Below are positions 1 to 6,180 of a stretch of DNA of 6,180 bases, one piece after another. Position 1 is the first letter of the stretch. Every line of letters starts with the position of its first letter. Position numbers and translations under genes: made by a program. Source of the stretch: JBEKZD01 sp050013395 (lineage in GTDB: Bacteria; Verrucomicrobiota; Verrucomicrobiia; Palsa-1439); assembly GCA_050013395.1 (NCBI GenBank), contig JBEKFI010000153.1, positions 1-6,180 of the forward strand, given 5' to 3'. The notes under the pieces are model-generated. The model ran no database searches, was not told the origin of the DNA, and saw only the letters and a program-made list of their open reading frames with translations.

Positions 1-1
1 G

Positions 2-2572
2 TTGTACAGCGAATACGCCGAGGAGTTTCGCGCGGAAGAGGATTATCTGATCGTTGTCGAAAGCGATCGTCCTGAACGCAACCGCGCGGCCGTGGATGCG
101 CTCGTCAAGCAACTCCTGACGCCCGCCAATAATCCGTTCCCGGGTGATTCGCCCAACGCGCAGCAGTTCATCACCGAGGACGTGTTTTATCGGGCGGACT
201 TTGAACCGATGCAGAAGTGGTTCCTCTATTATCTGTCCCGTGCAGAGTTGTCGCAGATTGGCGATTCGCTGAAGGAATTCAATCAACTCGTCAGCGTGCT
301 CCAGCAGAACCCCCGGTTGGCGACGTTCTTCGACGCGATGAACCAGATGCTGGAGCAGATGACCACCGTGCCCGAGGACCAACGGCGTCGAATGGAAGCG
401 TTTCTCCCGACAATCACCGCCATCGTGAACCAATTGGGCGAGCCGGACGGCAGCGCCGAGAAATGGCGACTGCTCTCCCCGTGGGCCAGCGCCTTCTTCA
501 GCGAGGAGATGCTCGGTCAGGCAGAACAGCAAATGAAATGGCAGGGTTACCACGTCTTTCAGGGCGGACGGATGTTTGTGATCCTGCTGCATCCGCGGTT
601 GACGGGCCAGATCAGCGGCCCCGACCATCATGCAGCGACGGTGCCGAAGATTCGCCGCATCCTCAACGATGTACGCCGCGACTTCCCCGACGTAAAACTG
701 AGCCTGACCGGTGAACCGGTCCTGGACAACGACGAGATGGAGGTGTCGCAGCGCGACGCAACGAAGTCGTCGGTGTTGACCCTGATCCTGATCGCGGTCG
801 TCATCGTGCTCGGCTTCCGGGACTGGCTGCGGATGCTCTTGTCGATCTGCTGTCTCATCATGGTCATTGCCGTAACGATGGGATACACCACGCTGGTCAT
901 CGGGCACCTGAATATCATCACGATCACATTCGCCGTGATGATTCTCGGTCTCGGCGAAGATCTGGGCGTGCAATTCATCTCCCGTTACGAGGAGGAATTG
1001 TGCCGGTGTGGCAACCGGTTCGACGCCGTGCGCGGCGCGTTGCAGTCCACGGGTCCCAGCATCGTCACCGCGGGTGTCACCAACGCTGCCGCATTCTTCG
1101 CGATGGTGCTCAGCGGGTTCAAGGGCGTGACCGAACTGGGCATGATCGCGGGCGGGGGGATGCTGTTGGCGACGCTAGGGATGACGGTGCTGCTGCCCGC
1201 GCTGCTGTTGAGCGTGCGGCGCCGCAACGAACCGGCGCATCTGCCCGTGCAAGTGAAAGTGTCAGGGGTGGAGCGCGCCCTCCTGCGCCGTCCGTGGGTG
1301 ACAGTGGCCGTCTGTGCTGCGATCACGACCGCGGCATTGGTCGTCGGCTGGCGCGCGAAGTTCGATTTCAACGTACTCAAGCTCCAGTCGCGCGGCCTCG
1401 AGTCGGTGGACACCGAACTGCGCCTGCTGAAGGCCGGCACCGAGTCCTCGATTTTCGCCTCCGTGGTCTGCGATGACCTCGCGCAGACGCGGGTCCTGCA
1501 GCACAGCTTGACCGGGTTGCCAACGGTGGTGACTGTGCACAGCATTGCCGAGTTGATTCCTGAAGAGCAGGAGGCGAAGGTGCCGCTGATTCGCGAAATC
1601 CGCGAACGGGTCGGCAAGATCACATTCACTGTGCCGCCGTTCCAGCCCGGCGATGCCGATGCAGTGGTGAACGCGCTGGGGTCGTTACGCCTTCGAGCGA
1701 GCAAGCTGGCGCGCGACGCCGCCGAGCGCGGCGACCGCACTGCGGAGAGGGCATTGGCGCCACTGGCGGAGGCGGCCAAGGACACTCGTGCCCGGTTGCA
1801 GGAGACGGAGACGGACAAGCTGGCGCTGCGGTTGGGCACCTACGAGCGGCGGTTCTACGATGATCTACAGGACCAACTCGCGTTGCTGGCGGAGCAGGCG
1901 GACCGTCCGATGACGGTGGCGGATGTGACACCGGACCTGCGGCGCGTGCTGGTGGGCAAGACCGGCAAATTCCTCGTGCGCGTTTTCCCGAAGGAAAACG
2001 TCTGGGAACTGGAACCATTGGAACGGTTCGTTGCGGATGTGCAGTCGGTGGCCCCCAAGGCGACGGGCACACCATTGGGGTTGCATGAGTTTGTCAACAT
2101 TCTCGTACGCGGCTACATCAAGGCGGCGTTGTGGGCGTTCCTGGTGATTGCAATCATGGTCTTTGTCGATTTGCGCGGAGCGATGGCGACGGTGCTGACG
2201 TTGGTGCCGCTGGTGGTCGGTACGATCTGGATGATCGGGGTGATGGCGGTGTTCGGCATACGGTTCAACCCAGCCAACATTCTGACGCTGCCGTTGATGG
2301 TCGGCATCGGCGTCGCCTACGGAATCTACATCGTCCAACGGTATCGCGAGGATGGCGAAGCGACGTTTTACGGCAAGAGCACGGGGCGCGCGGTGATGCT
2401 GTCGGCCCTGACCGCGGTGATTGCGTTTGGCAGCCTGTTGATCGGCGCGCATCGCGGCATTTGCAGCCTCGGCTTGGTGATGACCATCGGAGTGAGCGCC
2501 TGCCTGGTCGCCGCGCTCGTCCTGCTGCCTGCGCTCCTAGAGATCGCGCGCCGCAAGGGCTGGAAGGTGTAG
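2..2572 (+). CDS. hpnN: HpnN-like hopanoid transporter of the RND/MMPL superfamily (5' partial)
   Basis: Predicted inner-membrane RND-type exporter; in this family HpnN is linked to moving hopanoids to the outer membrane. The frame is open at the left edge, so the start, TM1 and probably several dozen residues are missing; the TTG at base 2 is not taken as a start. Numbering the 856 visible residues: periplasmic domain 1 at about 1-250, TM2-TM6 at about 256-403, TM7 at about 431-449, periplasmic domain 2 at about 450-704, and TM8-TM12 at about 705-845. That gives 11 helices, matching a 12-TM RND fold that has lost TM1. TM4 carries GLGEDLG with acidic D320. The pseudo-symmetric TM10 motif reads GIGVAYGIY, with A772 where many RND proteins have Asp; as I recall this is usual in HpnN. 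Residues about 560-635 form a charged, probably helical stretch in periplasmic domain 2. The gene converges on hpnG and overlaps its 3' end by 36 bp. The HpnN call over a generic MMPL protein rests on these motifs and the hopanoid neighbours. Confidence 0.9.
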   Translation: MYSEYAEEFRAEEDYLIVVESDRPERNRAAVDALVKQLLTPANNPFPGDSPNAQQFITEDVFYRADFEPMQKWFLYYLSRAELSQIGDSLKEFNQLVSVLQQNPRLATFFDAMNQMLEQMTTVPEDQRRRMEAFLPTITAIVNQLGEPDGSAEKWRLLSPWASAFFSEEMLGQAEQQMKWQGYHVFQGGRMFVILLHPRLTGQISGPDHHAATVPKIRRILNDVRRDFPDVKLSLTGEPVLDNDEMEVSQRDATKSSVLTLILIAVVIVLGFRDWLRMLLSICCLIMVIAVTMGYTTLVIGHLNIITITFAVMILGLGEDLGVQFISRYEEELCRCGNRFDAVRGALQSTGPSIVTAGVTNAAAFFAMVLSGFKGVTELGMIAGGGMLLATLGMTVLLPALLLSVRRRNEPAHLPVQVKVSGVERALLRRPWVTVAVCAAITTAALVVGWRAKFDFNVLKLQSRGLESVDTELRLLKAGTESSIFASVVCDDLAQTRVLQHSLTGLPTVVTVHSIAELIPEEQEAKVPLIREIRERVGKITFTVPPFQPGDADAVVNALGSLRLRASKLARDAAERGDRTAERALAPLAEAAKDTRARLQETETDKLALRLGTYERRFYDDLQDQLALLAEQADRPMTVADVTPDLRRVLVGKTGKFLVRVFPKENVWELEPLERFVADVQSVAPKATGTPLGLHEFVNILVRGYIKAALWAFLVIAIMVFVDLRGAMATVLTLVPLVVGTIWMIGVMAVFGIRFNPANILTLPLMVGIGVAYGIYIVQRYREDGEATFYGKSTGRAVMLSALTAVIAFGSLLIGAHRGICSLGLVMTIGVSACLVAALVLLPALLEIARRKGWKV

Positions 2573-3310
2573 CTGGCCGACGGCCGATTCAAGGAAACGC
2601 GCGAGGTTTTCTCCCGAGCTTTTCGCACGGTAACCAAGCCGCGCCAGCTTCCACACGATTCGGGGGCGTCGGGCACAAGCCGAGATGATACGGGTGGCCT
2701 GAAGCTGGCCAAGAATGAAAAAGTCGTTGAACTCGTCCGGCAAATCCTCGCGATCGTTGTCGGTAATGCAGCGGACGGCCAGCAGATCCGTGTCATGCGC
2801 CGCGGCAACGGTGGCGACGGCACTGGTCTCCATGTCCACAGCGACCGCGCCTGTTGCCTTGCCCAGCCGTTTCTTGTTGGCGGACTTCAATACCATCTCG
2901 TCCACGGTCAGGATTTTTCCGTAATGGACGCGGAGACTGTCGTCAGTGATGTTCAGTTCTCTGCACTGCGACAGATGACATGTTGATCGCCAGCGGACAT
3001 GGTTGCCGTAATCTCCATAGAGTTCGAGGACTTCGGTGCCGATGACGATGTCGCCATCGCTGACGGAATCTTGCAGTCCGCCGCCGAATCCTGCGCTGAT
3101 GAGTAGGTCGGGACGGTAGCAGCGGATTGTCATCTCGGCGGCGATGCGTGCGCATTCCTTGCCGATGCCCAGCGCGAGCAAGGCCACGGGTTGACCGGCG
3201 AGAGTACCCTCATAGAAATCGAGGTGCGCCTGACGCACGACATGGTTCGCGTCAGCCCGCTTGAGGATCGGGCGCAGTTCCTGGCGGACGGCAACGAGGA
3301 TGGCGATCAT
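2537..3310 (-). CDS. hpnG: HpnG, adenosylhopane nucleoside phosphorylase
   Basis: A 257-residue protein of the PNP/UDP phosphorylase superfamily. In characterised hopanoid producers HpnG removes adenine from adenosylhopane, giving the ribosyl-hopane intermediate on the way to bacteriohopanetetrol-type lipids. Visible motifs are LALGIGKECA (residues 46-55, phosphate-loop region), ISAGFGGGL (71-79), VDMETSAVA (158-166, the Met-Glu pair that usually contacts ribose) and ITDNDREDLP (182-191, with the Asp expected to act on the purine). Length is normal for the family, and there is no signal peptide. The ATG at 3308-3310 is chosen because no in-frame start lies close upstream and the protein opens with the expected beta strand (MIAILVAV). 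No Shine-Dalgarno sequence precedes it; the upstream bases read CGCCGCCCC. A possible 25-codon ORF ends across this start as ATGA, so translational coupling is conceivable. The gene follows hpnH by 120 bp on the same strand. A generic nucleosidase (MTA/SAH type) is less likely in this context. Confidence 0.92.
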   Translation of the reverse strand: MIAILVAVRQELRPILKRADANHVVRQAHLDFYEGTLAGQPVALLALGIGKECARIAAEMTIRCYRPDLLISAGFGGGLQDSVSDGDIVIGTEVLELYGDYGNHVRWRSTCHLSQCRELNITDDSLRVHYGKILTVDEMVLKSANKKRLGKATGAVAVDMETSAVATVAAAHDTDLLAVRCITDNDREDLPDEFNDFFILGQLQATRIISACARRPRIVWKLARLGYRAKSSGENLARFLESAVGQLHLPALAARDL

Positions 3311-3384
3311 GGGGCGGCGATTGACGTTAAAACCGTTAAAGAGGTTAAAGTCATTAAAAGATGAAGCAACCGTTTCTTGGCCAT
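3307..3384 (-). CDS. Possible 25-codon leader ORF overlapping the hpnG start (tentative)
   Basis: An ATG at 3382-3384 opens a 25-codon frame ending in TGA at 3307-3309. That stop overlaps the hpnG ATG (3308-3310) in the ATGA arrangement typical of translational coupling. A weak purine-rich stretch, GAGAG, lies 8 bases before the ATG. The peptide starts MAKKRLLHLL and continues as a hydrophobic run rich in Leu-Thr triads, ending SIAAP, so it resembles a short signal peptide or membrane peptide. It runs through the 9-bp repeat array at 3325-3360, and because 9 is a multiple of 3 the repeat alone can keep this frame open and produce the Leu-Thr periodicity. It may therefore be a by-product of the repeat rather than a gene. 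The supports are the ATGA junction and the absence of an hpnG ribosome binding site. Confidence 0.3.
   Translation of the reverse strand: MAKKRLLHLLMTLTSLTVLTSIAAP
3325..3360 (+). repeat. Array of four degenerate 9-bp units (consensus CGTTAAAAC), hpnG-proximal arm
   Basis: Read on the plus strand this is four contiguous 9-mers: CGTTAAAAC, CGTTAAAGA, GGTTAAAGT and CATTAAAAG. All keep a TTAAA core in the same phase. It lies 14 bp upstream of the hpnG start codon and is AT-rich against GC-rich surroundings. It is the partner of the inverted array at 3401-3436. Confidence 0.8.
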
Positions 3385-3400
3385 ACCGCTTACTCTCTGT

Positions 3401-3436
3401 CCTTTACCGGTTTTACCGATTCAAACGATTTTAACG
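3401..3436 (-). repeat. Inverted array of four 9-bp units, hpnH-proximal arm, carrying the hpnH stop codon
   Basis: Read on the minus strand this is CGTTAAAAT, CGTTTGAAT, CGGTAAAAC and CGGTAAAGG, the same consensus as the array at 3325-3360 but in opposite orientation. The spacer between the arms (3361-3400) is exactly 40 bp. By hand count, the arms match at 24 of 36 positions when aligned as inverted copies, best in the outermost units (8 of 9). The first unit contains the last Arg codon and TAA stop of hpnH, so the repeat extends slightly into coding sequence. In the shc-hpnH-hpnG transcript the two arms could fold on each other as an imperfect hairpin with a long loop. Confidence 0.8.
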
Positions 3437-4786
3437 ATCTTCCCCACTGTGACCGTTCCCGTTGGTGACTGCGGCGATCGCGGCGTTGACTTCCTTGTCT
3501 GACAGCACCTGCTGGATGTTGGCCTGCACCGAATCGCGTTTGCCTGTGAGATGACCACGGCCCGTGCTCACGCCGTTATAGGCATCAACATGGGAGGCGT
3601 CGGCAACCGGTTGCGGCCTCGGACCGAAGTTATACTTGATGAGCCTCGATGTGTCGCCGTGCTGCTTGTCGATGCCGAGCGATGGCGTCGGCTCGTAACC
3701 GCAGTGGACCATGCAGTTTTCGCAGCGCGGGTCGCGGACGACGCCATTGAAGACGCCGTACTTGTCCCAGTCAACCTGTTCGAGCATGTCTTGGTAGCGC
3801 TTGTAATGGCCGTCGGTCATCAGGTGGCAGGGCGCTTTCCAGCCTTTGACGTTGCGGGTCGGAATCGCCCAGGCGGTGCAATGCAGATCGCGTTTGCCCG
3901 CGAGGAATTCCAAGTAAACCGGCGAACCGAACAGCGTGTACTTCTGTCCCCACTCGACGACTTTGGCAAATTTTTCCTGCGTCAGCTTGCGGGTGAGGAA
4001 GAAGTCTTCGGGTTTCTTGCCGAGCCGCTTGATCATGTCTTTCTTGGCGTCGTCGTATTCGTAGCCGGGGCTGATTGTGTGGCCGTCCACACCAAGATTC
4101 GACAGGAAGTCGAACATCTTCTCGATCTCATCCATGTCGGTTTCCTTGTAAACGGTCGTGTTCGTGGCGACCTGGTAACCGAGAATCTTGGCCATCTTGA
4201 TCGCTTCGATGCACTCCTTGAAAACGCCTTCGCGTTCAACGATGAGGTCGTGGACGTATTCGAGGGAGTCCAAGTGGACATTCCAGTACAACCATTTGGT
4301 GGGTCTGATACTCGGACGGCCATCATATTTGCCCTTGCGAATTTCGTCGGCTTCATTTTCGGTGATCAGCTTCTTCGCCAGCAACTCGGTCAACTTCGGT
4401 TCGGTCTTCGCGCTGTAGGTGCGGGCGAGGTACTCGCGCATTTTCTTGCGCATGAACATGCCGTTCGTGCAGATGTAAACGATGCGGCCTTGTTTGAGGA
4501 GGCCCGCAACCAGCTCTTCGAGCTTCGGATAAATGGTCGGTTCACCGCCGCAGATCGAAACCATGGGCGCATCGCATTCCTGTGCGGTCACCAGGCAATC
4601 TTCCAAGCTCATCATGTCCTTGAGCGAGGTCGAATACTCGCGGATGCGGCCGCAGCCAGTGCAGGTCAGGTTGCAGGTGTGCGACGGTTCCAGTTGCAGC
4701 ACGAGTGCGAATTTCCCGGTCTTCTTAATCTTGTTGGTGATGATGTGCTTGGCGATCTTTACAGAAAGTGCCAGTGGGAATCTCAT
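3431..4786 (-). CDS. hpnH: HpnH, radical SAM adenosylhopane synthase
   Basis: A 451-residue radical SAM enzyme. The HpnH family joins the 5'-deoxyadenosyl radical from SAM to hopene (diploptene), giving adenosylhopane, the first step of side-chain extension. The [4Fe-4S] motif CNLTCTGC has Cys38, Cys42 and Cys45 (CX3CX2C). The GGEP motif that contacts SAM is at 80-83. Cys106, in VYICTNG, falls at the same number as the cysteine reported for Zymomonas HpnH to quench the radical intermediate (from memory). WNVHLDS (168-174) and DGHTISPGYEY (234-244) match the core. The C-terminal DUF3463-like region holds Cys303, Cys320 and the cluster CENCMVHCGYE (Cys355, 358, 362). Two additions stand out compared with alphaproteobacterial proteins as I recall them: an insertion of about 45 residues at 121-165 and a low-complexity tail after about 371. 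The ATG at 4784-4786 has an upstream AGGAG, and the gene starts 27 bp after shc, indicating co-transcription. Confidence 0.95.
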   Translation of the reverse strand: MRFPLALSVKIAKHIITNKIKKTGKFALVLQLEPSHTCNLTCTGCGRIREYSTSLKDMMSLEDCLVTAQECDAPMVSICGGEPTIYPKLEELVAGLLKQGRIVYICTNGMFMRKKMREYLARTYSAKTEPKLTELLAKKLITENEADEIRKGKYDGRPSIRPTKWLYWNVHLDSLEYVHDLIVEREGVFKECIEAIKMAKILGYQVATNTTVYKETDMDEIEKMFDFLSNLGVDGHTISPGYEYDDAKKDMIKRLGKKPEDFFLTRKLTQEKFAKVVEWGQKYTLFGSPVYLEFLAGKRDLHCTAWAIPTRNVKGWKAPCHLMTDGHYKRYQDMLEQVDWDKYGVFNGVVRDPRCENCMVHCGYEPTPSLGIDKQHGDTSRLIKYNFGPRPQPVADASHVDAYNGVSTGRGHLTGKRDSVQANIQQVLSDKEVNAAIAAVTNGNGHSGEDR

Positions 4787-4797
4787 GTTAGGAACTT

Positions 4798-4802
4798 CTC
4801 CT
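4798..4802 (-). promoter_or_regulatory. Ribosome binding site of hpnH
   Basis: AGGAG on the minus strand lies 11 bases before the ATG at 4784-4786, inside the 27-bp gap between shc and hpnH. It supports this start, although the spacing is slightly long. hpnG, by contrast, has no comparable site. Confidence 0.7.
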
Positions 4803-4813
4803 GGTTCGCTCCG

Positions 4814-6180
4814 CTAGACACCATCCAGTTGCGCCAAGGCGCGCAGGCGGGCCACTTTTCGCAGGATCCGAGGTTGTCTGAAAAACATTTTGATCGCGCG
4901 AGACTTCTGGCATCTGCGAGGCACGGGCGGGAATCCGCGCACCGTGTGGCGGGAATACATCCCCAGTGCCATCAGCGGGAAGTAATGCCGATAATCATGA
5001 TAGCGCAGATAAAACACGCGCGGGAAACCGGTGCCCGTGAATGATTCTTCATCCCACGAGCCTTCCACATTCCGCGTGTTCAACAAGTATTCGATCCCGC
5101 GCGCCACCTCGGGCGCGTTCACTTCGCCCGCGGAAATCAGTCCCATGACGGCCCACGCGGTCTGCGACGCGGTGCTTTCGCCGATGCCTTTAAACTGCGG
5201 GTCGTCATAGCTGCGCAGGGATTCACCCCAACCCCCATCGGCATTTTGAACCAATTTGAGCCAGGCCACGGCGCGGCGCACGTAAGGCAGCCGCATGTCT
5301 TCGCCGATCGTGCGCAGCCCGCGAAGAATCTGCCACGTGCCATAAACATAGTTGTTGCCCCAGCGTCCGAACCACGATCCGTCGGGGCACTGTTCGCGTT
5401 TCAGAAAGGCGATCGCATCTTGAACACATTCGTCTTCACAGGTGAACCCGAAATGACTCAGGCATTCCAGCGCCCGTGCGGTGATATCGGTCGTGCTCGG
5501 ATCGATCATCGCATTGTGGTCGGCAAACGGCACTTGCGTGAACAGCCATTTGTCATTGTCTTTGTCAAAACTGGCCCAACCACCATCGCGCCCTTGCATG
5601 CCGAGCAGCCAGCGAATACCACGGCGAATAGTGGCCGACTTCTCGCGGTCGAAATCGGTTAGCACGCGGTTCAGCGCCAGCAACACCATGAGCGTGTCGT
5701 CGACGTCGGGATAAAACTCGTTGTGGTACTCGAAGAACCACGCGCCGACCGGCTTGTTCGGCTCGGTGTAACGGTGGCTCTCGGAGTGTTTCACGCGCCA
5801 GTCGCCGGGCCGACGCACTTCCTTGTCGAGCAGCCAGCGTGTGGCGGTTTGCAGCGACGGATGATCGGCAGGCAAACCCGATTCATTCAAAGCGTTGACG
5901 CTGAGGGCCGTGTCCCAAACGGGGGAGAAGCATGGCTGCAGCCGCAATGTGTCACCTTCCTCGATTTCCAGCTTCTCCATCTCGCGAATCCCGTGGGCGA
6001 CAAGATAGCTTTCGTTGGTGTAGCCCAGTGTCCGCAACGACATCACGTAGTTGGCCATCGCGGGAAAAATTGCACCCAAGCCGCCGGGAGCGCGTCCGTG
6101 TTCGATGACCCAACGTTCTGCCGTGCGCAACCCATATCGGCGCAAAGGCTTGACTGGATGATGGTGGTGAACAAACTTCA
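4814..6180 (-). CDS. shc: Squalene-hopene cyclase, C-terminal two thirds (5' partial)
   Basis: Cyclises squalene to hop-22(29)-ene/hopanol at the cytoplasmic membrane, the committed hopanoid step. The frame is open to the right edge and continues upstream of the TTG at 6143-6145, so that TTG is not the start. Numbering from it gives 443 residues to the TAG at 4814. The catalytic DXDD motif is PDVDDT (Asp147-Asp150), matching Asp374-Asp377 of the Alicyclobacillus enzyme, so roughly 230 residues lie outside the window. QW-type repeats are visible around WLLGMQGRDGGW (179-190), FLKREQCPDGSW (247-258), WLKLVQNADGGW (295-306) and YLLNTRNVEGSW (353-364). GTGFPRVFYLRYHDYRH (371-387) keeps the aromatic residues equivalent to Alicyclobacillus Phe601, Phe605, Tyr609 and Tyr612 (here Phe374, Phe378, Tyr382, Tyr385). 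QPCFSPVWDTA (70-80) is another family signature. A basic tail of about 45 residues follows the usual C-terminal end. It is the first visible gene of the shc-hpnH-hpnG transcript. Confidence 0.96.
   Translation of the reverse strand, partial: KFVHHHHPVKPLRRYGLRTAERWVIEHGRAPGGLGAIFPAMANYVMSLRTLGYTNESYLVAHGIREMEKLEIEEGDTLRLQPCFSPVWDTALSVNALNESGLPADHPSLQTATRWLLDKEVRRPGDWRVKHSESHRYTEPNKPVGAWFFEYHNEFYPDVDDTLMVLLALNRVLTDFDREKSATIRRGIRWLLGMQGRDGGWASFDKDNDKWLFTQVPFADHNAMIDPSTTDITARALECLSHFGFTCEDECVQDAIAFLKREQCPDGSWFGRWGNNYVYGTWQILRGLRTIGEDMRLPYVRRAVAWLKLVQNADGGWGESLRSYDDPQFKGIGESTASQTAWAVMGLISAGEVNAPEVARGIEYLLNTRNVEGSWDEESFTGTGFPRVFYLRYHDYRHYFPLMALGMYSRHTVRGFPPVPRRCQKSRAIKMFFRQPRILRKVARLRALAQLDGV

Noticed and set aside
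2..4. TTG as the start codon of hpnN
   Set aside because: RND transporters begin with a cytoplasmic segment and TM1 before this periplasmic domain; neither is present, so the gene begins outside the window.
985..1839. A 284-codon frame on the minus strand inside hpnN
   Set aside because: It is Ser/Arg/Thr-rich with no fold-like pattern and sits opposite the conserved RND helices; a typical shadow in GC-rich DNA.
3311..3430. Intrinsic (rho-independent) terminator between hpnH and hpnG
   Set aside because: The inverted arrays are imperfect and AT-rich with a 40-base loop, with no GC-rich stem followed by a T run in the minus-strand direction.
3325..3436. CRISPR array
   Set aside because: The units are contiguous 9-mers without unique spacers between them, in two opposite orientations, and there are no cas genes in the window.
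3551..5044. A long open frame on the plus strand, about 497 codons, antisense to hpnH and the end of shc
   Set aside because: It lies opposite a clearly conserved radical SAM gene, resembles no known family, and is a codon-bias shadow of the minus-strand coding frames.
6143..6145. TTG as the start codon of squalene-hopene cyclase
   Set aside because: The frame stays open upstream to the window edge, and homologues have about 230 more residues before the DXDD motif, so this is an internal Leu codon.

Overview
The window is a hopanoid (bacterial pentacyclic triterpenoid) locus from a moderately GC-rich bacterium. Four genes fill almost all of it. Three lie on the minus strand in the order squalene-hopene cyclase (shc/hpnF), radical SAM adenosylhopane synthase (hpnH), adenosylhopane phosphorylase (hpnG). 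The fourth, an RND/MMPL-type hopanoid exporter (hpnN), lies on the plus strand and converges on hpnG. Both outer genes are cut by the window edges: hpnN lacks its N-terminus and first membrane helix, and shc lacks roughly its first 230 residues.

The pathway can be read from the genes. Shc cyclises squalene to hopene in the cytoplasmic membrane. HpnH adds the 5'-deoxyadenosyl group of SAM to hopene, giving adenosylhopane. HpnG phosphorolyses off the adenine, giving the ribosyl intermediate that leads to side-chain-extended hopanoids. HpnN is expected to move hopanoids towards the outer membrane, so the host is probably diderm. Squalene-forming genes (hpnC/D/E type) are not in the window.

Layout: 2-2572 hpnN (+, 5' partial); 2537-3310 hpnG (-), with 36 bp of 3' overlap with hpnN; 3311-3430 the only substantial intergenic gap; 3431-4786 hpnH (-); a 27-bp gap with a ribosome binding site; 4814-6180 shc (-, 5' partial). 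The most unusual structure is at the hpnH-hpnG junction: two 36-bp arrays of degenerate 9-bp units (consensus CGTTAAAAC), inverted relative to each other around a 40-bp spacer. One array carries the hpnH stop codon. A possible 25-codon ORF lies across the spacer and the other array, and its stop overlaps the hpnG start as ATGA.

Taxonomy cannot be fixed from this sequence. HpnH has an internal insertion and a C-terminal tail compared with alphaproteobacterial proteins as I recall them, and shc has a basic C-terminal tail. This suggests a non-proteobacterial diderm (for example the Verrucomicrobia/Planctomycetes or Acidobacteria side), but this is a weak inference.
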